Shown piece by piece: positions 1 through 6,044 of a stretch of DNA of 6,842 nt. This stretch comes from Parvularculaceae bacterium (lineage in GTDB: Bacteria > Pseudomonadota > Alphaproteobacteria > Caulobacterales > Parvularculaceae): the NCBI GenBank assembly GCA_027080545.1, contig JALWRV010000179.1, positions 1 to 6,842 of the forward strand. Reading direction: 5' to 3'. How positions within the stretch are numbered: position 1 is the first letter of the stretch; every line of letters begins with the position of its first letter. The position numbers were made by a program, and so were the translations under genes. The notes beneath the pieces were generated by a model. It saw only the letters and a list, made by a program, of their open reading frames with translations, ran no database searches and was not told the origin of the DNA.

Positions 1-352
1 TCGCTATACCATCGGTTTTGGTATTCGCAATGTTACCGACAAAGATCAGGCTTTACGCGAAGCCTATCGGGTCTTGAAGCGGGGTGGCCGCTTTGTGTGT
101 TTGGAATTTTCCCATGCGATTACACAAACCATGCAAAAAATCTATGATGCCTATTCGTTCAATGCCATTCCTCGATTGGGAGAATGGGTCGCTAAAGACC
201 GAGATAGCTATCAATATTTGGTGGAATCCATTCGTCGCTTTCCGACCCAAGACCAGTTTGCGGCGCAAATTTCTGCCGCTGGTTTTGAAAAAGTTTCTTA
301 TGAGAATCTCTCCGGTGGTATTGCCGCCTTGCATTATGGGTGGAAATTATAA
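1..352 (+). CDS. ubiE: UbiE, ubiquinone/menaquinone C-methyltransferase (3' part only)
   Basis: UbiE is a cytoplasmic, SAM-dependent class I methyltransferase that methylates the benzoquinol ring carbon during ubiquinone synthesis. The window holds only the last 116 residues; by comparison with the roughly 250-residue family, about 135 N-terminal residues, including the glycine-rich SAM-binding motif I, lie upstream. The reading frame begins at base 2. Family segments are clear: GFGIRNVTDK, then RVLKRGGRFVCLEFS (the second UbiE signature), YDAYSFNAIPRLG, DSYQYLVESIRRFP, and a C-terminal AALHYGWKL. The signature normally has LKPGG, but here it reads LKRGG, so the usual proline is arginine. The gene ends 5 bases before the chosen ubiB start, so the two are very probably one transcript. 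Identification is from remembered similarity to E. coli UbiE and is very secure. Confidence 0.95.
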   Translation, partial: RYTIGFGIRNVTDKDQALREAYRVLKRGGRFVCLEFSHAITQTMQKIYDAYSFNAIPRLGEWVAKDRDSYQYLVESIRRFPTQDQFAAQISAAGFEKVSYENLSGGIAALHYGWKL

Positions 353-357
353 ATCTG

Positions 358-1851
358 ATGTTGTCGATTTTTGCAGATTATTATCGTTTGGCCCGCGCTG
401 GTTTTATCCTGTCGCGCTATGACGCGCTTTTGCCCCGAGAATATGCCGATGCGTTGCCCTGGGGGTTGCGTATGCTGGGGCGTTTGTCGCGCATTGGTGC
501 CAGAGGTAAGGATTTGCGCCCCGGACAGCGCCTTGCTAGAGCGCTCGGCGGGCAGGGGCCGGCCTATGTTAAATTCGGTCAGTTTCTGGCCACTAGGCCG
601 GATGTTATCGGTTTTGAAATGGCTGCGGATCTGTCGGAATTGCAAGACAGGATGCCGCCTTTTCCAACGGTCGAAGCGCGCGCCGAGTTGGAAAAAGCGC
701 TTGGCAAAAAGGTCGAGGACTTGTTTGAGAGTTTTTCCGAACCCGTCGCTGCGGCCTCAATCGCACAAGTTCACAAGGCAACATTACCCGGTGGGCGGTC
801 GGTAGCGGTAAAAATTTTACGGCCCAATATTGAGAAAATTGCAGCACTTGAATTTCGTGCTTTTTTGCGCGGGGCTAAAACGATCGAGTTTCTATTTCCC
901 TCTTTGCGACGAGTGGAACCGACAAAATTTATTCAAACCCTTTCTGATGCGGCAGAAATCGAATTGGATTTGCGCCTTGAAGCAGGGGCGGCTTCAGAGC
1001 TTCGGGAAAATCTCGCTGATGCGAGCGCGCTTTATGTACCGGAAATCGTTTGGGAGCGTTCTGCGCGCCGTGTGCTGACAATTGAATGGGTCGACGGCAT
1101 ACCGGTTTCTAACCTAGAAGCTTTGGACGAAGCGGGCATAGACCGGAATAAACTTGCCACTACTTTGATGCAGTCATTTCTCAGCCAAGCTTTGGAGCAA
1201 GGGTTTTTCCACGCGGATATGCATCAGGGTAATTTGTTGGTCGACGATAAGGGCCGATTGGTGTTGATTGATTTTGGCATTATGGGGCGATTGGACAGTG
1301 AGGCACGGCGGGTATTTGCGGAAATAATTTACGGCTTCATCCAGCGTGACTATCAAAGTGCTGCGCAAGCCCATTTTGATGCGGGTTATATCGATCCGCA
1401 CCATTCGGTTGATGCCTTTGCCACGGCTTTGCGCTCGGTGGGCGAGCCCATTTTTGGCAAGGATAGTTCCACCGTTGATATGTCTGTGGTGTTGCAGCAA
1501 TTATTTGATGTCACCGAAATATTTGATATGCATTTGCGTCCGGAATTGGTGCTGTTACAGCGGACCATGGTGGTCGTAGAGGGGGTGGCCAGAGCCCTCA
1601 ACCCAGAGATCAATATGTGGGAATGTGCCGAACCGGTGGTGCGCGCCTATATTCAAAGCCTTCTCGGGCCAAAAGCCATTGGCCGTGATCTCACCCGCTC
1701 GGCCAAGGCGGCCTTGCGCCTGGCGCGCAAATTTCCCGAATTTGCCGATGCGGCAGAACGGGCGGTGGCGATGGTGGAAGAGGATGGATTTTCACTTTCT
1801 CAACAAACTATTTTTGAATTGGCTCGGGCGCTAAAAAAGGGCCAAAAGTAA
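358..1851 (+). CDS. ubiB: UbiB, ABC1/ADCK-family atypical kinase/ATPase for ubiquinone biosynthesis
   Basis: UbiB belongs to the ABC1/ADCK/COQ8 protein-kinase-like family and supports ubiquinone synthesis, probably through ATPase activity on lipid intermediates at the membrane; older annotation calls it 2-polyprenylphenol 6-hydroxylase. Counting from ATG 358 (497 residues), the hallmarks run in order: KFGQ at 72-75, the alanine-rich nucleotide loop AAAS at 131-134, VAVK with lysine 152, HADMHQGN at 285-292 (catalytic loop) and DFG at 305-307. ATG 358 is preferred because it gives a normal short N-terminus and does not overlap ubiE; a GTG at 340 would add six residues. Neither start has a strong ribosome binding site, which fits translational coupling to ubiE. 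The protein ends at ELARALKKGQK without the two C-terminal membrane helices of E. coli UbiB (546 residues), and the bases after the stop encode no hydrophobic stretch in a shifted frame. Confidence 0.95.
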   Translation: MLSIFADYYRLARAGFILSRYDALLPREYADALPWGLRMLGRLSRIGARGKDLRPGQRLARALGGQGPAYVKFGQFLATRPDVIGFEMAADLSELQDRMPPFPTVEARAELEKALGKKVEDLFESFSEPVAAASIAQVHKATLPGGRSVAVKILRPNIEKIAALEFRAFLRGAKTIEFLFPSLRRVEPTKFIQTLSDAAEIELDLRLEAGAASELRENLADASALYVPEIVWERSARRVLTIEWVDGIPVSNLEALDEAGIDRNKLATTLMQSFLSQALEQGFFHADMHQGNLLVDDKGRLVLIDFGIMGRLDSEARRVFAEIIYGFIQRDYQSAAQAHFDAGYIDPHHSVDAFATALRSVGEPIFGKDSSTVDMSVVLQQLFDVTEIFDMHLRPELVLLQRTMVVVEGVARALNPEINMWECAEPVVRAYIQSLLGPKAIGRDLTRSAKAALRLARKFPEFADAAERAVAMVEEDGFSLSQQTIFELARALKKGQK

Positions 1852-1886
1852 AAATATAATAAAAACAAATAGTTATTGGTGATTGC

Positions 1887-1910
1887 GGCGTTAATATGGC
1901 GCCTATTTTT
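1887..1910 (+). terminator. Probable Rho-independent terminator after ubiE-ubiB
   Basis: GGCGTTA (1887-1893) can pair with TGGCGCC (1897-1903) through five Watson-Crick and two G-U pairs around a three-base loop. TATTTTT follows at 1904-1910. It sits 35 bases after the ubiB stop and before a gene with its own strong ribosome binding site, where a transcript end would make sense. The stem is short and includes wobble pairs, so strength is uncertain. Confidence 0.5.
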
Positions 1911-1986
1911 CACTAAATGCTGCGCTTTTCTTCAGTTTTTTCGCAACAAATAGGCTGCAGACTTGTCCTTGTATGGAGTAGCGACT

Positions 1987-1995
1987 GAGGAGGAG
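1987..1995 (+). promoter_or_regulatory. Strong Shine-Dalgarno sequence fixing the start at 2001
   Basis: GAGGAGGAG contains the full AGGAGG core at 1988-1993, seven bases before ATG 2001. It is by far the best ribosome binding site in the window and decides the start of the following unknown gene over the in-frame ATG at 2013. I found no convincing -35/-10 pair in 1911-1986. Confidence 0.75.
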
Positions 1996-2000
1996 CCACC

Positions 2001-2477
2001 ATGCCACATAATATGACTCTGAAGAAAATGCCTTTTGGCAAGCGATCCCCTTTTCGGCCCCCGCGTGCCTCATTCGAGACCGGTAATCCCTTTTTGCCGC
2101 TTAAGAGAGGCCAACAAGAAGTGGCCGAAAATAATGCCGAGACCGATAATTATATCGGTATGCGCGGTGGTAAATTGGTCATGCCAGGCCAGTTTTCTCC
2201 GGGTAAATTGGCAGAATTCAAGCCGGATGTGTCCCGAATTGGGAAACCGCATCTGCGCGAAACGGCGGAGCAAAAAGCCGCCCGACGCAAGGTTAAGTCA
2301 TTGAATTTCGCCATTTCTTTTACCCTGCGGCTGGGCGTGTTCTTTGCCATGATGAGCTATTTCAACACCCATTATGTCAATAGCGATCCATCCAATTGGT
2401 TCTTGATCATGTTCGGGCTTTTCCTGCTCGATTGCTTCCGGGCTGTGAACAAGGCCGCCACGCCGGGCACCATTTAG
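2001..2477 (+). CDS. Unrecognised 158-residue protein with two C-terminal membrane segments
   Basis: I do not recognise a family. The first 100 or so residues are polar and basic, rich in K, R, P and G (for example FGKRSPFRPPRA at 12-23 and ETAEQKAARRKVKS at 87-100), with no signal peptide. Two hydrophobic segments follow, about 101-121 (contains R110) and 133-149 (contains D144 and R147), joined by a short polar turn (NTHYVNSDPSN). By the positive-inside rule the N-terminal part should be cytoplasmic, giving a hairpin anchor with both ends inside. The coding case is good: a strong ribosome binding site, an open frame filling the gap between two known genes, and a coherent basic-then-hydrophobic composition. 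It lies between ubiB and coaBC, which are usually adjacent in alphaproteobacteria. Charged residues within the predicted helices suggest interaction with a partner or lipid head groups, but no function should be assigned. Confidence 0.8.
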   Translation: MPHNMTLKKMPFGKRSPFRPPRASFETGNPFLPLKRGQQEVAENNAETDNYIGMRGGKLVMPGQFSPGKLAEFKPDVSRIGKPHLRETAEQKAARRKVKSLNFAISFTLRLGVFFAMMSYFNTHYVNSDPSNWFLIMFGLFLLDCFRAVNKAATPGTI

Positions 2478-2482
2478 CCCGG
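2463..2482. repeat. Inverted repeat across the stop codon of the unknown gene
   Basis: CCGGGC (2463-2468) and GCCCGG (2477-2482) form a perfect six-base-pair, all G-C stem with an eight-base loop that includes part of the stop codon. No T-run follows, so it is not a classical intrinsic terminator; it may be a pause or RNA-stability hairpin, or chance in a GC-rich stretch. Confidence 0.4.
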
Positions 2483-2531
2483 ACACCAATAAGGCTGCGG
2501 GAGGAGACGCCTCACTTAACCCCCGATGCCT

Positions 2532-2632
2532 TCCTTTTCTTAACGGGTTTGTCGTATAAGCCCCCTCTAACGACAATAACTGGCGCTCTCTGCCCCCCTT
2601 CGCGCCGACCCGTTAAGGAAAGGACCTTTTTT
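2532..2632 (+). promoter_or_regulatory. Structured coaBC leader: three-way junction hiding the ribosome binding site
   Basis: Closing helix P1 pairs 2532-2548 (TCCTTTTCTTAACGGGT) with 2608-2624 (ACCCGTTAAGGAAAGGA), 17 consecutive pairs with a single G-U (2538-2618). Directly inside it, P2 pairs TTGTCGT (2549-2555) with ACGACAA (2570-2576) around a 14-base loop. P3 pairs GGCGC (2582-2586) with GCGCC (2602-2606), extendable by the U-G pair 2581-2607, around a 15-base loop. Only about four bases (2577-2580) are unpaired at the junction. Both loops contain GCCCCC. The 3' strand of P1 contains AAGGAAAGGA, the Shine-Dalgarno region of coaBC, six bases before TTG 2631, so the folded leader should block initiation. 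TTTTTT at 2627-2632 follows the stem, so it could instead act as an intrinsic terminator or attenuator. I recognise no named riboswitch class. The pairing is directly visible; the regulatory role is inferred. Confidence 0.65.
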
Positions 2633-3869
2633 GTCTCAAAAAACTGTTCTTTTGATCATTGGTGGTGGCATCGCTGCCTATAAGTCGCTGTTGTTAATAC
2701 GTAAATTACAACAGCGCAATATTTCTGTGCGGGCGATTCTAACCCGCGCCGGGGCCCAATTTGTTACCCCGCTCAGCGTCTCGGCGCTAACCGGGGAGAA
2801 ATGTTTCACAGATCTTTTTGACCTAACGGACGAGGCCGAAATGGGCCATATTGAGCTATCTCGCGCGGCAGATCTGATTGTGGTGGCACCAGCCACCGCC
2901 GACTTGATGGCAAAAATGGCCCATGGTCTGGCCGATGATCTGGCCTCGACCTGCCTTTTGGCGACAGACACGGATATTCTCGTGGTGCCAGCGATGAATG
3001 TGCGTATGTGGCACCATGCGGCCACCCAGCGCAATTTGGCCCATCTGCGCCAAGATGGGGTGCGTGTTGTGGGGCCTGATGAGGGGGAAATGGCGTGCGG
3101 TGAATTTGGTTTTGGGCGTATGGCAGAACCGGATGAGATAGCGCGGGCGATCACGAATTATTTTGCCGACACACAACGCGGCGGGCCCCTTTTGGGTAAG
3201 CATGTTTTAATCACTGCCGGTCCCACCCATGAGCCGATTGATCCGGTGCGCTATTTGGCCAACCGTTCTTCCGGTTTGCAGGGCTATGCGATTGCGGCCG
3301 CTTGTGCAGAAGCTGGCGCGCAGGTGACGTTAATATCCGGCCCGACTAATCTAACCGTACCAGAAGGGGTGGACATGGTGCGGGTGCAAACCGCCCGTGA
3401 AATGATGCGAGCATGTGAAGCCGCCCTTCCGGCCACGGTTGGAATTTTTTGCGCCGCAGTGGCGGATTATCGACCAAAACAAAAAGCCGTTGAGAAAATC
3501 AAAAAAGAAAAGGGCGGTATGGGTGAAATAAAACTATCGGAAAACCCCGATATTTTGAAAACCATCGCTAATCATCCTGACTTGCGCCCAGAACTTGTGA
3601 TCGGTTTTGCCGCCGAGACCGAGGCGATTAAATCCCATGCCGTGACGAAGAAAAAACGTAAAAATTGCGATTGGATAATCGCTAATGATGTTTCTAGCCA
3701 AAGCGCCATTGTGGGTGGCGTTATGGGTGGGATGGAAAATCAGGTGATTTTTATTGGCGGTGAGCAGGGGGATGGCAAACGGGACCCCAAGCCTGAATCA
3801 TGGCCCCCCATGAGCAAACAGCAAGTGGCTGCTCGGTTGGTGCAAAAAATCATAGATCATTTCGGCTAG
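2631..3869 (+). CDS. coaBC: CoaBC, bifunctional phosphopantothenoylcysteine synthetase/decarboxylase
   Basis: CoaBC is a cytoplasmic enzyme of coenzyme A synthesis. CoaB joins cysteine to 4'-phosphopantothenate using CTP, and CoaC decarboxylates the product to 4'-phosphopantetheine with FMN. The 412 residues match the family length. The N-terminal flavoprotein domain (about 4-180) shows IGGGIAAYKS, H73 in MGHIELSRAADLIVVAPATAD, N123 in PAMNVRMW and C156 in ACGEFGFGRM, the expected decarboxylase residues. The CoaB domain (about 187-412) shows ITAGPTHEPIDPVRY, N211 in NRSSG, AAVADYRPK, K289 in EKIKK, GFAAET and ANDVS. Both activities therefore look intact. The start is TTG 2631, with AGGA (2621-2624) six bases upstream; no ATG or GTG would preserve the first beta strand. 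That binding site lies inside the leader stem described separately, so expression is probably controlled at translation or by attenuation. The stop is 6 bases from the stop of the convergent gene. Confidence 0.96.
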   Translation: MSQKTVLLIIGGGIAAYKSLLLIRKLQQRNISVRAILTRAGAQFVTPLSVSALTGEKCFTDLFDLTDEAEMGHIELSRAADLIVVAPATADLMAKMAHGLADDLASTCLLATDTDILVVPAMNVRMWHHAATQRNLAHLRQDGVRVVGPDEGEMACGEFGFGRMAEPDEIARAITNYFADTQRGGPLLGKHVLITAGPTHEPIDPVRYLANRSSGLQGYAIAAACAEAGAQVTLISGPTNLTVPEGVDMVRVQTAREMMRACEAALPATVGIFCAAVADYRPKQKAVEKIKKEKGGMGEIKLSENPDILKTIANHPDLRPELVIGFAAETEAIKSHAVTKKKRKNCDWIIANDVSSQSAIVGGVMGGMENQVIFIGGEQGDGKRDPKPESWPPMSKQQVAARLVQKIIDHFG

Positions 3870-3875
3870 GCAAAA

Positions 3876-4856
3876 CTATTGGCGGACAGCCTCATAGCCC
3901 TTTTCAGCCATGTAATGCTGTAATGAACGCTCTCCGACCAGATGGCCCGCGCCGACGGCGACGAAAAATGTACCTTGCTCATTTTCCATCACATCGGCCA
4001 GTTGATCTGCCCAGTTGGCATTGCGTTTATAAAGCAGCACTTCGGCAAATTCATCCGGTCCAGCAAGCCCCTCAAGCAAGATTTGCGCTACTGCATCCAT
4101 ATCGCCAGATTGCCATGCCGTGACCATTTCGTTGAAATAGTTAGGATTATCCCGATAATAAATCAGCCCTTCATAGAGCATGTCAGCAGAAACATTGTCA
4201 GGTAAATCTGCAAGAAAATGTATTTGCTGTTCCGGGGTTTCAAAATAGCGCAATGTTTTGCCGGTATTATTGGCTTCCGTGAGCAGTAATTTGTCGACAC
4301 CGGCTTCTGGGTCTCCACCCTCGGCAACAATCATCTGTACCGATATCAAGACCGAGGCAAGCCAGGGGCGCATGGCTTGCAAAGAAACGATGGGTAATTT
4401 TAATTCATCAGCAACATCGGAAATCAATTGCCATTCTTCCGGGGAGAAAAAGCTCTCCAATGTGACGCCGGGCGGATTAAAGGCGATTTGGCTCATCAGG
4501 CCGGATAGAGCCTGCTGGGCTTCCGGACCAATGTCGGTTTCCAGAAACAGGGTCGGGCTGGCTTGCCACGCGGTTTCAAAGCGATCACTACGCCACTGGG
4601 TTTCCCCATGCAGAATATGCACGGTTCCGAATAAATAGATCTGTGTGTCCTGATCGGAAACCATCCATAAGGCAGGCCCATTGCCGACTATTTCTCCGGC
4701 GGGCTGGCCTTCTGGTGTGTCAGGCGGGGTGGGGGTTTGTTCTGTCTCCGGTGGCGTTTTGTCCGCCTGTGTGGTCTCTGGCGAGCAAGCCAGCAGGCCG
4801 AGAGCAAGGGCAACCAGAATGAGCAAGCGAACAGTGAGCAATTTCATAAAATCCAT
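3876..4856 (-). CDS. TraB/GumN family lipoprotein (putative Tiki-like metallohydrolase)
   Basis: The protein has a lipoprotein signal peptide: a basic start (MKLLTVR), a hydrophobic run to about residue 23, and the lipobox LLAC with C24 (numbering from ATG 4856). A Pro/Thr-rich linker at about 30-52 follows, then a domain of the TraB/PrgY/GumN family. Family marks are LFGTVHILH (GxxH at 77-80), LETD (105-108), MRPW (162-165), a GVD motif (186-188), RNANWA (278-283) and a C-terminal VAVGAGHLVGE (299-309). The family includes Tiki-type metalloproteases, in which the GxxH histidine, an acidic residue and the late GH histidine bind metal; all are present here, so hydrolase activity is plausible but the substrate is unknown. 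It is expected to sit in the periplasm, anchored by lipid. The in-frame ATG at 4847 has a GGA-containing stretch just upstream and gives a more typical MKLL start, so the true protein may be three residues shorter. Confidence 0.9.
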   Translation of the reverse strand: MDFMKLLTVRLLILVALALGLLACSPETTQADKTPPETEQTPTPPDTPEGQPAGEIVGNGPALWMVSDQDTQIYLFGTVHILHGETQWRSDRFETAWQASPTLFLETDIGPEAQQALSGLMSQIAFNPPGVTLESFFSPEEWQLISDVADELKLPIVSLQAMRPWLASVLISVQMIVAEGGDPEAGVDKLLLTEANNTGKTLRYFETPEQQIHFLADLPDNVSADMLYEGLIYYRDNPNYFNEMVTAWQSGDMDAVAQILLEGLAGPDEFAEVLLYKRNANWADQLADVMENEQGTFFVAVGAGHLVGERSLQHYMAEKGYEAVRQ

Positions 4857-5074
4857 CCATTAAATAGGGTTGGCTGATCATGGGATCGGCCCATTTTCCC
4901 TGATTGTTTCAGGTTCCGAAGGGTGGGGCAAGCGGACAGATGGTGTGTTGCCTTTTTTGGCAACATCCTGCTAAAAGACCTCTCGTTCGGAGGGTGGTCT
5001 GTCGCTCATTCCGTCTGGGCTGTGTTCCTGCCTGTGAAATGTTGGTTTATGGCCAGCGGTTGCGTTGTACAATA
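4857..5074. other. Divergent spacer between the TraB-like gene and oppB, with two hairpins
   Basis: This region must hold promoters for both directions, but I see no -35/-10 pair I would defend. It contains a perfect seven-base-pair hairpin, TGTTGCC (4946-4952) with GGCAACA (4959-4965) and an all-T six-base loop. Eleven bases later a second hairpin pairs AGACC (4976-4980) with GGTCT (4996-5000), with an inner stem 4981-4984/4990-4993 and a GTTCG loop. A weaker inverted repeat, ATGGG/CCCAT, lies at 4880-4894. No T-run follows either main hairpin on the appropriate side. They could be 5' leader structure for opp mRNA or part of a small RNA. No credible protein-coding gene is visible here. Confidence 0.5.
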
Positions 5075-5080
5075 AGAGGA
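5075..5080 (+). promoter_or_regulatory. Ribosome binding site deciding the oppB start
   Basis: AGAGGA lies ten bases before ATG 5091, a workable distance, whereas the upstream in-frame GTG 5082 is almost touching it. This favours ATG 5091. Confidence 0.65.
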
Positions 5081-5090
5081 AGTGGCCTTC

Positions 5091-6044
5091 ATGCTACTTT
5101 ATACGCTGAAAAGGCTACTCTCTGCGATTCCCACGCTGCTCGTGGTGGTCGCTGTTTCTTTTTTCATGATGCGTATTGCGCCTGGGGGGCCTTTTACCTC
5201 AGACCGGAATTTGCCACCGGCAATCGAAGCCAATATCGCGGCGCGCTATCATCTTGATGATCCGCTACCGGTGCAGTTTTTGCGCTATCTTGGCGATGTG
5301 GTGCAGGGCGATTTTGGTCCCTCCTATAAAATCCGCGATTTCACCGTTACGGAGCTGATTTTGCAAGGCTTGCCGGTTTCCGCGACGATTGGCCTGTCCT
5401 CCTTGATATTGGCCATATTCATTGGCTCCTTTCTCGGCATATTGGCCGCGCTTAGACAAAATGGCACCAGTGATTATGCGGTGATGGTGATCGCCTTGGC
5501 GGGTATCACCATTCCCAATTTTGTGACCGCGCCTTTGCTGACGCTGCTTTTTGCGGTGTGGAATAATTGGTTGCCGACCTCCGGGTGGGTGGGTTGGTCA
5601 GCGATTGAGGCCCAAGGGCTTGGTACTTTTTTGAAAAGCTTGATCTTGCCGATTCTCACATTGGCGTTGCCACAAATTGCCATCATCTCACGGTTGATGC
5701 GCGGCTCCATGATCGAAGTGATGCGTTCCAACTATATTCGCACCGCTCGGGCCAAGGGGCTTTCATCGGCGCAGATCGTGCGCCGTCATGCGTTGCGGGC
5801 GGCGGCTATTCCGCTGGTTTCCTATTTGGGACCGGCGACAGCGGCGCTGCTTTCCGGGTCTCTCGTGATTGAGAAAATTTTTAACCTGCCCGGCATTGGC
5901 CGCTATTTTGTCGAAGGCGCGATCAGCCGTGACTATACGTTGGTGATGGGGGTCGTGATACTTTATGCGACATTGATTGTGCTGTTAAATTTGGTGGCCG
6001 ATTTGGTGTTGGCGGTTCTTGATCCGAAAGTGAAACTGTCCTGA
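5091..6044 (+). CDS. oppB: OppB, oligopeptide ABC transporter permease
   Basis: OppB is one of two inner-membrane permeases that form the channel of a peptide importer, together with OppC, the OppD/OppF ATPases and a periplasmic binding protein. The 317 residues resemble E. coli OppB (306) along their whole length. There is a first membrane helix at about 9-28 ending in FFMMRIAPGGPF, then the periplasmic LPPAIEANIAARYHLDDP and GDFGPSYK, and then the permease core with roughly five more helices (about 98-120, 131-155, 184-200, 241-262, 283-310). The cytoplasmic coupling loop that contacts the ATPase is RTARAKGLSSAQIVRRHAL (218-236), followed by LPGIGRYFVEGAISRDY. It is about 11 residues longer than E. 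coli OppB, mostly around 163-180, between helices. Its stop shares one base with the oppC start (TGATG), so translation is coupled. No oppA lies immediately upstream. A dipeptide-type (DppB) role is less likely because the N-terminal region follows OppB. Confidence 0.92.
   Translation: MLLYTLKRLLSAIPTLLVVVAVSFFMMRIAPGGPFTSDRNLPPAIEANIAARYHLDDPLPVQFLRYLGDVVQGDFGPSYKIRDFTVTELILQGLPVSATIGLSSLILAIFIGSFLGILAALRQNGTSDYAVMVIALAGITIPNFVTAPLLTLLFAVWNNWLPTSGWVGWSAIEAQGLGTFLKSLILPILTLALPQIAIISRLMRGSMIEVMRSNYIRTARAKGLSSAQIVRRHALRAAAIPLVSYLGPATAALLSGSLVIEKIFNLPGIGRYFVEGAISRDYTLVMGVVILYATLIVLLNLVADLVLAVLDPKVKLS

Noticed and set aside
1174..1500. Minus-strand open frame (108 codons) inside ubiB
   Set aside because: Antisense to conserved kinase-family motifs of ubiB, with no recognisable domain; a shadow frame.
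2499..2513. GGGAGGAG at 2499-2506 as a ribosome binding site for a small gene
   Set aside because: No ATG, GTG or TTG at a suitable distance opens a frame of useful length; it may only form a four-pair hairpin with CCTC at 2510-2513.
2678..3154. Long minus-strand open frame (158 codons) inside coaBC
   Set aside because: It lies wholly antisense to a clearly conserved gene, its product is a low-complexity shadow rich in R, S and A, and it has no ribosome binding site.
4880..4894. ATGGG/CCCAT inverted repeat followed by TTT as a terminator
   Set aside because: The five-pair stem and three T are too weak, and no plus-strand gene ends nearby to need it.
5042..5073. Possible promoter with TACAAT (5068-5073) as -10 for oppB
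   Set aside because: The only TTG-like -35 (5042-5047) is 20 bases away, and a start about seven bases downstream would fall at the end of the ribosome binding site, leaving no usable leader.
4904..5257. Plus-strand open frame of 117 codons upstream of and overlapping oppB
   Set aside because: Its second half is oppB read out of frame, the start lacks a ribosome binding site, and the first half consists of hairpin-forming spacer; the Cys- and Arg-rich product resembles nothing known.
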